From positions 830,501-894,500 of the forward strand of contig NZ_JAMGBA010000002.1 of the NCBI RefSeq assembly GCF_023516455.1: a stretch of 64,000 nt of DNA, read 5' to 3'. The notes below the pieces were generated by a model. It worked only from the letters and a program-made list of their open reading frames with translations, was not told the DNA's origin and made no database searches. How positions within the stretch are numbered: the first letter of the stretch is position 1; each line of letters starts with the position of its first letter. Position numbers and translations under genes: made by a program. This document shows positions 1 through 7,949 of this stretch, piece by piece. Source of the DNA: Sphingomonas caseinilytica (GTDB lineage: Bacteria; Pseudomonadota; Alphaproteobacteria; Sphingomonadales; Sphingomonadaceae).

Positions 1-627
1 TTTGTCGCCATGGCTGCGCGGGTCGAGCGCGGCGGCGGCAATCGCCTGGCCCAGGTCGCGGACAAACACCGGTTGGAAGCGGCTCTTCGGCGCGAAGACC
101 GGGAAGATCGAGTACCCCGCGAGACCGGCGAAGCGGTTGGTGAATTCATCCTCGGGCCCGAATACCACGCTCGGCCGGATGATCGTCGCCTTTGGAAAAG
201 CGGCGCGAACGGCCTGTTCGCCCAGTGCCTTGGTCCGACTATAACCGGACTCGCTTTCGGGGTCGGTGCCGATCGCACTGATGTGCACGAACGAACGCGC
301 ACCGGCCGCCTTGGCAGCAGCGGCGAGCTTGCCAGCTCCTTCGACGTGCACGGCATCGAGATTGCCCTTGAATATGCCCACAAGGTTGATGACCGCATCC
401 GCGCCTTCCACCGCCGCGGCGATCGTTGCCGGGCGCTCCAGATCGGCTGCGACTGCGGAAAAGGTCCCGATCGAGCCAAGCGGTTGAAGGAACCAAGCGC
501 GGCGCGGATTGCGTTCCGCGACGCGAATGCGGGCCCCGGCCTTGAACAATGCCTCGCAAACATAGCGGCCGATGAAGCCGCCTCCGCCGAAAACAGTGAT
601 GAGTGGCGGAGTGCCGGGGTTCCTCAT
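1..627 (-). CDS. NDUFA9-like NAD(P)-binding epimerase/dehydratase family protein (3' end outside window)
   Basis: The reading frame is open from the ATG at 627 to the window edge, giving 209 residues without a stop, so the gene is truncated by the window. Residues 9-20 form a Rossmann nucleotide-binding loop (LITVFGGGGFIG), followed by ERNP (charge switch after beta-2) and, further on, GYSRTKALGE, the YxxxK of extended short-chain dehydrogenases. This architecture matches the atypical SDR group that includes the complex I accessory subunit NDUFA9; alphaproteobacterial homologues are annotated as complex I NDUFA9 subunit family or NAD-dependent epimerase. Substrate cannot be told from the sequence. 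The ATG follows about 100 non-coding bases after the start-distal end of the neighbouring protease gene, which is transcribed the same way. Confidence 0.85.
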   Translation of the reverse strand, partial: MRNPGTPPLITVFGGGGFIGRYVCEALFKAGARIRVAERNPRRAWFLQPLGSIGTFSAVAADLERPATIAAAVEGADAVINLVGIFKGNLDAVHVEGAGKLAAAAKAAGARSFVHISAIGTDPESESGYSRTKALGEQAVRAAFPKATIIRPSVVFGPEDEFTNRFAGLAGYSIFPVFAPKSRFQPVFVRDLGQAIAAAALDPRSHGDK

Positions 628-728
628 GGGATGTCAGTCCTTGGCCGGGTTACGCTCTTGGAATCGGCGTGACCCTTGGGCCAAGCGGCCCGCGCTGGCA
701 AGGGGCGCGGGCCGTACATTTCAGGCCG

Positions 729-1922
729 TCAGTAGTAATTGGCGAGTGTCACCTTGACGGTTGCACCGTCAGCCTTGGTCAGAGCGACCTCGGTCCCCGG
801 CGCACCGCGGAACCAGCTGGCCTGCGGGCCGGCGAAGAAGGCTGGTCCGACGCGTTCGCCGCCGATCGCTACCAGCTTGTCGCCCTTCTTGAAGCCTGCG
901 CGGTCGGCCGGGCTTCCCGGCGATACGTGCAGGACGTTGAAATGGTCGCCTTCGAGCAGGGTGAACATTCCGCTGCGATCCTTGGTGAATTCGGCCGGCT
1001 TGCCATTGCGTTGAAGCCACAGCCGGTCATTGCCGAGATCGAGCGTCAGCCTGAACGGCTTGAACATCTGGATGCCGACATTGGCCCGGTCCTTATAGGG
1101 CCCCTCGGGAAGGGCACCGAGATTGGCGGGCACGCCTTCAAAGGAGAATCCGGCCATGTCGACCTTCGGCACGGTGACCATCTTCATCTCGTGAAGCCCG
1201 CCGACGCCGCCGCTCAGGCTGGTCGCAGGGGGGAGGGCGGCGAACTCGCGGTGCGCCTCATGATATTCCTTGGAGATGCTGAGCGCTCCGCCGTTGCCGA
1301 GATCGAAGGCGGCATCGACCGGCGGCAGGCCCGCGAGCGATACCGGCATATAATGCAGGGTTTCGTCGCGCTTCAGCTTGACCTCCGTCGCACCGGCCGG
1401 CGCCACGAAGCCTTTCGATGGCGACAGGCTCATTTCCTTGCGGTCGAAGTCGATCGAAACAACGCTGTTCACCAGGATCTCGCGACCCAGGATGACCGGC
1501 ATCGGGCGGCCGACGCCCTTGGCGATCTGGCTTAGGTCGATCGCGACCACGGTGGCCCCAGACAGTTTCAGGTTGCCGGCCTCGATGGTCACGTTCTGGA
1601 ACAACTCGGCGTCTTGTTCGCCGCCGGTGCCGAACGCGCTGATCTTCTGGCCGTTCGTCAGGCCGATCTTCTGCGCGAACGCCTTGTCGAGCGTGGTCAC
1701 CCCGGCGCCGCTATCGAGGACCATGGCGGTTTCCACGCCATTGATGCTGCCCTTCAGGAACATCCGATTGCCGCGATAGAGTTCGAACGGGATCGTCGCC
1801 GAACGTTCTGCAACGGCGGTGACGGTCGGTGTCGCGATTGGGGGCTCGGCGACCTGCGCGGCCACTCCGGCAGCCGCCGCAATCAACAATGCACCAAGTG
1901 CGATTCGCTTATAGCTTTTCAT
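729..1922 (-). CDS. Secreted retropepsin-like aspartic protease with C-terminal PDZ domain
   Basis: The product is 397 residues. I start at the ATG at 1922 (MKSYKRIALG), which opens a standard signal peptide ending near AAAGVAAQ; an ATG 28 codons upstream would put unrelated sequence ahead of it. Residues 68-73 carry the retropepsin motif VLDSGA (catalytic Asp70), and a second partly degenerate repeat lies at 205-212 (AFDLGNGG, Asp207), so the fold is probably a single chain with two protease lobes. Residues about 315-395 form a PDZ domain (VSPGSPADRAGFKKGDKLVAI). The family is known as aspartyl protease family proteins with PDZ, presumed to act outside the cytoplasm. Physiological target is unknown. 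It stands alone, divergent from the DUF2975 gene. Confidence 0.85.
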   Translation of the reverse strand: MKSYKRIALGALLIAAAAGVAAQVAEPPIATPTVTAVAERSATIPFELYRGNRMFLKGSINGVETAMVLDSGAGVTTLDKAFAQKIGLTNGQKISAFGTGGEQDAELFQNVTIEAGNLKLSGATVVAIDLSQIAKGVGRPMPVILGREILVNSVVSIDFDRKEMSLSPSKGFVAPAGATEVKLKRDETLHYMPVSLAGLPPVDAAFDLGNGGALSISKEYHEAHREFAALPPATSLSGGVGGLHEMKMVTVPKVDMAGFSFEGVPANLGALPEGPYKDRANVGIQMFKPFRLTLDLGNDRLWLQRNGKPAEFTKDRSGMFTLLEGDHFNVLHVSPGSPADRAGFKKGDKLVAIGGERVGPAFFAGPQASWFRGAPGTEVALTKADGATVKVTLANYY

Positions 1923-1989
1923 CTTGTTAGCCTTTAAGAGTATGCTGTGAATGAAGAAGAAATTATCGCAAAACGATAATGAGGTCAAT

Positions 1990-2487
1990 ATGCAGAATTT
2001 TGCCATCGCCCGTTCGGCACGTCGGCTACGGCTCGCGGTGCTTGTCGCGATCGGGCTGATCGTCGCGGTTTACCTGCTGGCCAGGTTCGGTCTCGATGTC
2101 GGACCGGTGCGCGTCGAATCGCGCGAAGTGGTCGATGGCTGGGTGGGTCGGGCACTGGTCGACGCGACGCTGGCACTGTTCGTTGTCGCGCTGATACGGC
2201 TTGCCCAGATGCTAGGTGCCGTGGCGGATGGGCCCCTATTCGGACCGCGCGTCACAAAGGCATTTCGCGGTTTCGCCTTCTGGCTGTTCCTTGCCATGCT
2301 GGTCGAGGTTGCCGCGGGGCCCGTGAGTGCCATCGCCAAGACCGTTTCGGCCGGTGGCGGACGCACCGCGATGGCATTCGAGCTTCGCGACCTGCTGGTG
2401 CTGGCCGGGGCCTTGTTCCTCTTCCTGCTGGCCCGGATGCTGGAGCAAGCCCGCGCCATCGAGGCCGAGCTGGAGGAGATCGTCTGA
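1990..2487 (+). CDS. DUF2975 membrane protein
   Basis: The product is 165 residues. The ATG at 1990 is preceded by GAGG at 1981-1984, which favours it over an in-frame ATG 13 codons upstream. There are four hydrophobic stretches (LAVLVAIGLIVAVYLLARF, an ALFVVALIRLAQML stretch, WLFLAMLVEVAA and LLVLAGALFLFLLARML) and short loops, the pattern of DUF2975. Such proteins are repeatedly found immediately upstream of a small YozG-type XRE regulator, as here, where the stop TGA overlaps the next ATG (ATGA at 2487). This implies translational coupling and joint function. The biochemical role of the family is not established; a membrane sensor or partner of the regulator is a reasonable inference. Confidence 0.8.
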   Translation: MQNFAIARSARRLRLAVLVAIGLIVAVYLLARFGLDVGPVRVESREVVDGWVGRALVDATLALFVVALIRLAQMLGAVADGPLFGPRVTKAFRGFAFWLFLAMLVEVAAGPVSAIAKTVSAGGGRTAMAFELRDLLVLAGALFLFLLARMLEQARAIEAELEEIV

Positions 2488-2705
2488 TGGCGATCGTCGT
2501 CCGTCTCGATGTCATGCTCGCGCTGCGGAAAGTCCGGTCGAAGGAGCTGGCCGATGCGATCGGAATCACCGAGGCCAATCTGTCGCTACTCAAGTCCGGC
2601 AAGGTGAAAGGCGTCCGGTTCGCGACCTTGGAAGCGATTTGCGAGCAGCTCGATTGCCAGCCCGGAGACCTGATCGAATATGTCCCGGGCGAAAGCTCGG
2701 CATGA
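2487..2705 (+). CDS. Small XRE-family transcriptional regulator (YozG-like)
   Basis: A 72-residue protein consisting almost only of a Cro/C1-type helix-turn-helix: LADAIGITEANLSLLKSGK supplies helices 2 and 3, and LDCQPGDLIEYVPG is the usual C-terminal end of the YozG-type subgroup. Its start ATG overlaps the stop of the DUF2975 gene, so both are made from one message. The family binds DNA as dimers; the operator and regulated genes here are unknown. The pair is a recurrent two-gene module in bacteria, and autoregulation of the module is inferred from general behaviour of such regulators. Confidence 0.88.
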   Translation: MAIVVRLDVMLALRKVRSKELADAIGITEANLSLLKSGKVKGVRFATLEAICEQLDCQPGDLIEYVPGESSA

Positions 2706-2771
2706 GCCTGTTGACAGAATCAGCCGCTGCCATCTAAGCGCCGCGGCCTACCGGCAATCAAATGCACCTGT

Positions 2772-2858
2772 GCCCAGGTGGCGGAATTGGTAGACGCACC
2801 AGCTTCAGGTGCTGGCGCTCGCAAGGGCGTGGAGGTTCGAGTCCTCTCCTGGGCACCA
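2772..2858 (+). tRNA. tRNA-Leu (anticodon CAG)
   Basis: The sequence folds as a class II tRNA. The acceptor stem pairs GCCCAGG (2772-2778) with CCTGGGC (2848-2854), followed by ACCA, so the CCA end is encoded. The anticodon arm CCAGC-TTCAGGT-GCTGG gives anticodon CAG, a long variable arm follows, and the T-arm carries GGTTCGAGTCC. These features identify a leucine tRNA reading CUG. Confidence 0.97.
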
Positions 2859-2884
2859 CCGGCCATGCGCCGGATCCCGATACG

Positions 2885-3205
2885 CTAAGCGCTCCAACTG
2901 GTCAGGAAGTGGCGGACGAGCTGCGGCTTGTCGATGAGGAACTCATCGTCGAAATCATAATAGACGGCCTTGTCGATTTGCGGACCGGCAAATGCCTGGA
3001 TCGCGTCGCGGTCGGTCCACAGCGTGACCATCTGAAATTCTGACCATCGAGGATGCTCGTCACTGCGGAGACACGCTGCCATTAGGTTGCCGGGCGTGTC
3101 GCGGTAATCGGGCAGCGCCACCTCTTCCATCAGCAATTGATAATCGTCCGCCCGGTCCTTTGGAACGAGCCCGATCCAAATCCTCGCTACGGCACTGCGG
3201 ATCAT
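2885..3205 (-). CDS. Small ABM-fold (dimeric alpha-beta barrel) protein, function unknown
   Basis: A 106-residue soluble protein. The N-terminal strand (SAVARIWIGLVPKD), a helix with YRDTPGNLMAACLR and the segment FQMVTLWTDRDAIQAFAG match the antibiotic-biosynthesis-monooxygenase-like fold, where a W-x-D...AF signature closes the barrel. Proteins of this fold range from quinol monooxygenases to heme-degrading and purely structural members, so no reaction can be assigned. It lies downstream of the AraC/GlxA-type regulator gene on the same strand, separated by 192 bases that hold several palindromes, so it may have its own regulated promoter. Confidence 0.7.
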   Translation of the reverse strand: MIRSAVARIWIGLVPKDRADDYQLLMEEVALPDYRDTPGNLMAACLRSDEHPRWSEFQMVTLWTDRDAIQAFAGPQIDKAVYYDFDDEFLIDKPQLVRHFLTSWSA

Positions 3206-3232
3206 CTACTTGGCTCCTGTCTGAAAATCGAA

Positions 3233-3289
3233 GTCATCAAACGAAGCCGGATCATATTGATGACCACTTCGAAGTTCCTGCATGCAGGA
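3233..3289. promoter_or_regulatory. Palindromes upstream of the ABM-fold gene
   Basis: Two symmetric elements lie just upstream of the minus-strand gene that starts at 3205. GTCATCAA (3233-3240) and TTGATGAC (3257-3264) form an 8-base inverted repeat with a 16-base spacer. TCCTGCATGCAGGA (3276-3289) is a perfect 14-base palindrome. Their position fits regulator binding in the promoter region; no binding protein can be named. Confidence 0.4.
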
Positions 3290-3357
3290 CATGACGGTGA
3301 TTATTAAGACAGTCAGAGTGCTGAACAGCGGAGACTATGCCAAATCGTCGCGCCAAA

Positions 3358-3372
3358 GTGACAAATTGTCAC
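3358..3372. promoter_or_regulatory. Operator-like palindrome GTGACAA-A-TTGTCAC
   Basis: A perfect 7-base inverted repeat around a single central base, located between the 3' end of the ftrA-like gene (3398) and the ABM-fold gene. Its compact symmetry and AT-rich centre in GC-rich DNA suggest a dimeric regulator site. Assignment to a particular regulator is not possible from sequence alone. Confidence 0.4.
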
Positions 3373-3397
3373 CGATCAAGAGATCGCGATCGCAGGA

Positions 3398-4402
3398 TCA
3401 GGAATATATTGGCGTCGCGTTTGCCGTCACGGTTGGGCGATCCATGACGGGAGAGGTCCTTCCATACATCCGCCGAAAGGCAGCCGGCGCGATCCCGACG
3501 ACCTTCTGGAATTGTAGCCGGAGCGCGTCGCCGGATGAAAAGCCGACCGCATCGGCGACCTGGTCGACGTTATTGCTGCCCTGCTCCAGCAATTGCATCG
3601 CGAGGCCGACTCGTTCCCTCAGGATCCAGTCGTATGGCGTATGGCCGGTGACCGCCCGGAAGTGGCGGTAGAAGGTGCGCGAACTCATCGCGACCCGAGA
3701 TGCCATCTCGGCGATCGAAAGATGTTCCCGGCAGTTTTCGCGAATCCAGAGGACCAGCCGGTTGATGCGGTCGTCGCTGATCTCCGGAACCGGACGCGGG
3801 ACGAACTGCGCCTGACCGCCATCGCGGTGGGGAGCGATATTGAGCCTTCGCGCGACCATGTTGCACGCTTCGAAGCCAAGGTCGTGCCGGGTGACGTCGA
3901 GCATCATGTCGAGGCCCGCTGCGGACCCCGCGGACGTGATGACCTGTCCCTCGATCGCGTAGAGAATATCGGGTTCGAAATCGACGTTGGGGTATCTGGC
4001 CCTGAACAGGTCGGAGTACAGCCAGTGTGTGGTGGCGCGCTTCCCATCGAGGATGCCGGCGGCGGCGAGCAGGAACGAGCCTGAGCAAATCGAGAGGATC
4101 CGGGCGCCCCGCTCGTGAGCCCGTTGGATCACCGCAATATCCTTGGCCAGTGGGGGCGTCTCAACAGGATAGGCCGGGACGATGATCGTGTCGGCGGTCT
4201 CGAAAGCTTCCGGGCCCTCGATCGAAGCCAAGTGCGCCGAGGTCCCGTATATAGCGAGAGGCGAGGGGCAGTTGCTGGCCAGCGAAAACCGGTATCGGTC
4301 GGGCATGTCATCGCGCTCGATCCCGAAAATCTCAATGACGCAGCCCACTTCGAAAAGTGAAACTGGGGGCGTCACCAGTGCGACAACGCGATGTGCAGCC
4401 AT
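3398..4402 (-). CDS. ftrA: GlxA/FtrA-family transcriptional regulator (DJ-1/PfpI domain plus AraC HTH)
   Basis: The product is 334 residues. Residues about 5-175 form a DJ-1/PfpI-like class I glutamine-amidotransferase domain, with the nucleophile-elbow segment ILSICSGSFLLAAAG containing a cysteine. Residues about 215-320 hold two AraC-type helix-turn-helix motifs (LSIAEMASRVAMSSRTFYRH and VDQVADAVGFSSGDALRLQF). This is the two-domain layout of GlxA/FtrA regulators, which sense small metabolites through the N-terminal domain. It is divergent from azlC, about 190 bases away, so it could control that exporter, the downstream ABM-fold gene, or both; this is inference from position. The FtrA symbol is a family label. 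Confidence 0.88.
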   Translation of the reverse strand: MAAHRVVALVTPPVSLFEVGCVIEIFGIERDDMPDRYRFSLASNCPSPLAIYGTSAHLASIEGPEAFETADTIIVPAYPVETPPLAKDIAVIQRAHERGARILSICSGSFLLAAAGILDGKRATTHWLYSDLFRARYPNVDFEPDILYAIEGQVITSAGSAAGLDMMLDVTRHDLGFEACNMVARRLNIAPHRDGGQAQFVPRPVPEISDDRINRLVLWIRENCREHLSIAEMASRVAMSSRTFYRHFRAVTGHTPYDWILRERVGLAMQLLEQGSNNVDQVADAVGFSSGDALRLQFQKVVGIAPAAFRRMYGRTSPVMDRPTVTANATPIYS

Positions 4403-4592
4403 GGCGGGATTATGCGCCTTTCATCGAATTCCGCCAATGGCGCCTTCCTTGAATTGGCATCGGAATGGCAGTTTTCACGGCAAAATAGGCAAGATTTGAT
4501 AGATTTGTCCCGACCTTACGATCAGGTCGGTGGGATGTGGCGGGAAAGCTTCGAAGTCCGGCAGGATCTGATGTTCCAACGCTCATCCTGCC

Positions 4593-5336
4593 ATGAAATT
4601 GATGCCAGGGCGCCGCGCTGGCGATCCTAGACTGCTCAATGAACTGATTGTCGTGGCTTATTCCGAGATCCAATTGCGAGACTTGCGTGCAGGCGCAGTG
4701 GACTCGCTCGCCGCCAGCCCAGCTGTCCTGTTTTTCGGCATTGCATTCGGCGCCGCTTCGACGGCCGCAGGTGTTTCCGCAACCAGTGCGCTTGCGATGA
4801 GCATCCTGGTTTGCGCCGGTACCGCGCAATTCTCCGCGCTGTCCGTTTGGACCCAGAATTTGCTTTGGCCCCTGGTGATGATCACCTTCGTGGCCAACGC
4901 GCGCTACCTCGTGATGAGCGCCAGCATGGCTCCTCAATTGAAGGGCACCAGCTCCCGCGAAATCGCGCTTGGCTCCGCCTTCCTGTTCGATGCGAACTGG
5001 GCGGCGACGCGTGCCAGCGGACTGACCGGTAAGGCCGCGCTGATGCACCTCATCGGGGGTGGCCTGCTGATCTGGGCCGTGTGGGTTGCCGGAACCTGGT
5101 TGGGATTGGTTGCGGAAGTGGATCCGGAAACGTCGACGCGCTTTGGCCTCGACGCGATCATACCCGCCTTTTTTGGCGCCCTGCTGCTGGCGATGCCGGG
5201 AGGCGGAGCGCGAATCCATCCGGCAATTCCGGCGGGCCTGGCGTCCCTGGTGGCGCTTCAATTCCTCGAGCCGCATTGGGCCATATTGGCAGGGGTTCCG
5301 GTCGCGCTGATGACTCTTTGGAGCCGCCGTGACTGA
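4593..5336 (+). CDS. azlC: AzlC-family branched-chain amino acid exporter, large subunit
   Basis: A 247-residue membrane protein with the AzlC signature region near the N terminus (SLAASPAVLFFGIAFGAAS) and several further hydrophobic segments. AzlC with AzlD (YgaZH in E. coli) exports branched-chain amino acids or analogues. The start is uncertain: the ATG at 4593 lacks an obvious ribosome binding site, and the first 25 residues are not typical of the family, so translation may begin further in. The 3' end overlaps the azlD start by eight bases, indicating coupled translation. Confidence 0.85.
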   Translation: MKLMPGRRAGDPRLLNELIVVAYSEIQLRDLRAGAVDSLAASPAVLFFGIAFGAASTAAGVSATSALAMSILVCAGTAQFSALSVWTQNLLWPLVMITFVANARYLVMSASMAPQLKGTSSREIALGSAFLFDANWAATRASGLTGKAALMHLIGGGLLIWAVWVAGTWLGLVAEVDPETSTRFGLDAIIPAFFGALLLAMPGGGARIHPAIPAGLASLVALQFLEPHWAILAGVPVALMTLWSRRD

Positions 5337-5619
5337 CGCGCTTGCCTTGTTCGGGATGGCGCTAGCTGCCTATGCGACGCGCATCGCTGGCCTGGTTGTG
5401 GCGCGCAAGGCTGCGCTCGACGAACGCGCGAAGGCGTTCCTGGACACGGCGTCGATCGCCATCATCGCTTCATTGCTGGTCGTCGGGCTGGCGCAACTCA
5501 GCTGGCCTGTGTGGGTCGCGACTGCGGCCGCGATGGCCGTCATGCGCCTCACTGGAAATGTCCTCGTAAGCATGGTCGTCGCGGTCCTTGCGACGTCCGC
5601 TCTAAGGAGCTTGCTCTAG
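5329..5619 (+). CDS. azlD: AzlD-family branched-chain amino acid exporter, small subunit
   Basis: A 96-residue protein starting with GTG at 5329 inside the end of azlC. It has three to four hydrophobic helices and the AzlD-type N terminus (GMALAAYATRIAGLVV) plus a central LDTASIAIIASLLVV. In the E. coli system the small subunit YgaH works with YgaZ to export valine and methionine. Overlap with azlC shows the two are made together. The next gene starts directly after its stop codon. Confidence 0.87.
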   Translation: MTDALALFGMALAAYATRIAGLVVARKAALDERAKAFLDTASIAIIASLLVVGLAQLSWPVWVATAAAMAVMRLTGNVLVSMVVAVLATSALRSLL

Positions 5620-6162
5620 GTGAACCGGATATCTCAATTTTCAGCCAGTGAACTCCGATCATTCTCGGCCTTGCTGGGCGATCATCTAAAGCCGCTCTCC
5701 CTTCTGGAGATTGCGGTGATCTTGGGCGCCGGATGCGTCGGAGGTGCCTTCTTCGCATTCTCGTCGTTCGTGATGCCGGCGCTCGAGAAGATTGACGGGC
5801 CGGGCGGAATGCTGGCGATGAAGCAGATCAACGCGACCGTTTTGAATTCAAGCTTCCTCATCGTTTTGATGGGCACCGGCCTGCTGATGGTTGTCATGCT
5901 CTACTTTGAGCCGTCGCTTAAGGGTGCGTCCGGCAAGCTCATTGTCGGGTCCTGCTTGCTTTACCTCGTTGGCACGCTTTGCGTGACGATGCTCTTCAAT
6001 GTTCCGCTGAACGTGAAGCTTGACGAGTTCCGGGGCGACGACGTTTCCAGGTGGAAGGAATATGTGCGCGACTGGACGATTTGGAACTCCGTCCGGGGTC
6101 TTGCGGCCGCCGGTTCCTCGGCGATGCTACTATTGGCGGTCGTGCTGAGAAGGCCCGTCTAG
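5620..6162 (+). CDS. DUF1772 (anthrone oxygenase-like) membrane protein
   Basis: A 180-residue protein. The GTG start at 5620 follows the azlD stop with no gap; a downstream start cannot be excluded because the first 30 residues lie before the conserved part. It has four hydrophobic segments, with FVMPALEKIDGPGGMLAMKQIN after the first and FNVPLNVKLDEFRG after the third, both typical of DUF1772. Some family members act as anthrone oxygenases in polyketide pathways, but most bacterial ones have no known function. Its tight spacing puts it in the azlCD transcription unit. Confidence 0.75.
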   Translation: MNRISQFSASELRSFSALLGDHLKPLSLLEIAVILGAGCVGGAFFAFSSFVMPALEKIDGPGGMLAMKQINATVLNSSFLIVLMGTGLLMVVMLYFEPSLKGASGKLIVGSCLLYLVGTLCVTMLFNVPLNVKLDEFRGDDVSRWKEYVRDWTIWNSVRGLAAAGSSAMLLLAVVLRRPV

Positions 6163-6465
6163 CGCCCGAGCGCGCTGGATCCCGCCGGATCGAAGCGCAA
6201 GGATGGCAGCTTATCTTCGAAGTCTGGCACCAATTGGCGTTCCATTGAGCCCATCCTCGGCGGATGATCTGGATGCGGCGGACGGGCGCCTATGACCATT
6301 TTGCCCCCGGTTGCTCGCGTCAGGTCCGTCGCACCATGCCAAGGACAGGTTGGCGAATAGCTTGCGCCCATACTCAGCAAATTCTTCGGAAGACCGGGCA
6401 GGTTCGCGCAGTAAACCAGCTGGCCGGGGCATCGAACCGATTTTGGTTGAACCGAAGGATCTTGG
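6163..6465. other. 303-base intergenic stretch without a supported gene
   Basis: Open frames exist in both orientations here because of the GC-rich composition, but none has a plausible ribosome binding site, domain-like sequence or coherent protein pattern. No tRNA, strong hairpin or repeat was recognised. It probably holds the 3' untranslated region of the azlCD unit and the promoter of the FGE-like gene. Confidence 0.5.
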
Positions 6466-7434
6466 ATGAAGGCGCATTTGCTTGGTTGCTTGATATTGCT
6501 GGGCTTCAGCTCGTCGTCACTGGCGGCGAGCTCGAACACGAAGAAGAATGCGCCCGCTTCAGCGCCATCGCAGTTCCGGGATTGCGATGCTTGCCCGGAG
6601 ATGGTCGTTATCCCGGCAGGCCGGTTCCTGATCGGCTCGCCGGCACAAGAACCTGGCCGCGGGCAGGATGAGGGCCCGCAGACCGAGATCGTTTTTGCCC
6701 AGCCCTTTGCGGTCAGCCGGTTCGAGATAACACGCGCGCAGTATCAGGCATTTCTCCGTCAAAGCGGTCACCCCATCAGCGGCGGCTGCATTACCGATCG
6801 CCGGAAGCCGGGCACCTGGGCTGCAGACGAGCAAACGAACGTCGAAGACCCGGGATTTGAGCAGGACGACAATCACCCGGCCGCATGCGTCAGCTGGAAC
6901 GATGCGATGGCTTATGTGGGCTGGCTGAACAGCCAAACCGGTGGCGGCTACCGCCTCCTTGCCGAAGCCGAGTGGGAATATGTCGCGCGGGCCGGTTCGA
7001 CGACCGCCTACCCTTGGGGACCAAGCATTCATGACGGCTGCACGCACATGAACGGCTATGACGAACAGATATTGGGGAAGAAGGGCAATCTCTATCAGGG
7101 AGAGCAGGTTCCTTATGCGGCCTGTTCGGACGGCTTCGTCAACACCGCCCCGGTCGGGTCGTTCAAGCCCAACGCCTTCGGCGTTTATGACATGCTCGGC
7201 AATATGGGCGAATGGACCGCGGACTGCGCGACGCCGTCCTATGCGGGAATACGGCCTGACGGTGCTTCAGAAGGTGGCGATTGCACCAAGAAGATGGTGC
7301 GGGGCGGCTCCTGGGGATCGCAGCCGAGGCAAGTTCGGTCGGCGGAAAGGTACCGCTACCGCCCAACGGATATCGACGATTCCATCGGCATCCGGGTGGC
7401 GAAGACCATAAAGCCCGCCGCGCGGGCCAAGTAG
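6466..7434 (+). CDS. Secreted FGE-sulfatase/SUMF1-fold protein lacking the FGE catalytic cysteines
   Basis: A 322-residue protein with an N-terminal signal peptide (KAHLLGCLILLGFSSSSLAA). The SUMF1/FGE-sulfatase domain spans about 45-318, shown by MVVIPAGRFLIGS, SRFEITRAQYQAFL, CVSWNDAMAYVGWL, LLAEAEWEYVARAGS, FGVYDMLGNMGEWTADC and the final RGGSW. True formylglycine-generating enzymes have two cysteines just after RGGS (pattern SYLCHxSYCNRYR); here the matching segment is SWGSQPRQVRSAERYR, with neither. It should therefore not oxidise sulfatase cysteines, and no sulfatase gene is nearby. Members of the fold without these cysteines include other extracellular or ligand-binding proteins; the role is unknown. 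Confidence 0.88.
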   Translation: MKAHLLGCLILLGFSSSSLAASSNTKKNAPASAPSQFRDCDACPEMVVIPAGRFLIGSPAQEPGRGQDEGPQTEIVFAQPFAVSRFEITRAQYQAFLRQSGHPISGGCITDRRKPGTWAADEQTNVEDPGFEQDDNHPAACVSWNDAMAYVGWLNSQTGGGYRLLAEAEWEYVARAGSTTAYPWGPSIHDGCTHMNGYDEQILGKKGNLYQGEQVPYAACSDGFVNTAPVGSFKPNAFGVYDMLGNMGEWTADCATPSYAGIRPDGASEGGDCTKKMVRGGSWGSQPRQVRSAERYRYRPTDIDDSIGIRVAKTIKPAARAK

Positions 7435-7463
7435 CTGTCGCGGTCCCTCGGCTATTGAGGTGT

Positions 7464-7949
7464 CTAGCCGGGCAAGGGCTCGCCTTCGGGGGCGCCCCTG
7501 TCGAGCTTGTCGGGTAGCGGGTCGCCATTGGCCGTGAACGCCAGCGAGACGGAGTTGATGCAATAGCGCTCGCCCGTCGGCGGCGGGCCGTCGGGGAAGA
7601 CGTGGCCTTGATGGGCGCCGCATCGTGCGCAGACGATTTCGGTGCGGATCATCCCGTAACTGGTGTCGCGGATGTAAGTCAGATGATCTTCCGCGAAAGG
7701 CGTGGTGAAGCTGGGCCATCCGGTCCCGCTTTCGAATTTGTCGCCCGCGGTGAACAGCGGCAGCCCGCATAGCCGGCAATTGTAGACGCCCTCGCGCTTC
7801 TCATGGAGGAACACGCCGCAGAACGGCGCCTCGGTGCCATGCTCCAGCAGCACGTGGCGCTCCTCATCGGTCAGGTCCGCGGCTAGTTGCTGCAGTTGGT
7901 CGTCGGTCGGCCGGGTAAGATCGAATACAGTTGCGGCGACGTCATTCAT
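7464..7949 (-). CDS. msrB: Peptide-methionine (R)-S-oxide reductase
   Basis: MsrB reduces methionine-R-sulfoxide in proteins. The 161-residue product has both zinc-binding CxxC pairs (C58/C61 in NCRLCG and C107/C110 in CARCG), the conserved [11 protein letters not shown] and the catalytic cysteine C130 in RYCINS. There is no signal peptide, so it acts in the cytoplasm. The ATG at 7949 lies inside the last codons of the nitronate monooxygenase gene (stop at 7942-7944), so the two are translationally coupled; pairing an oxidant-producing or detoxifying flavoenzyme with a repair reductase makes sense, though that link is inference. Confidence 0.96.
   Translation of the reverse strand: MNDVAATVFDLTRPTDDQLQQLAADLTDEERHVLLEHGTEAPFCGVFLHEKREGVYNCRLCGLPLFTAGDKFESGTGWPSFTTPFAEDHLTYIRDTSYGMIRTEIVCARCGAHQGHVFPDGPPPTGERYCINSVSLAFTANGDPLPDKLDRGAPEGEPLPG

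Noticed and set aside
603-1535. A 310-codon plus-strand frame opposite the aspartic protease
   Set aside because: The minus-strand product has a signal peptide, protease motif and PDZ domain; the plus-strand frame has none.
6159-6539. A 126-codon minus-strand frame after the DUF1772 gene
   Set aside because: It overlaps the signal peptide of the FGE-fold gene, has no ribosome binding site, and its sequence shows no fold-like pattern.
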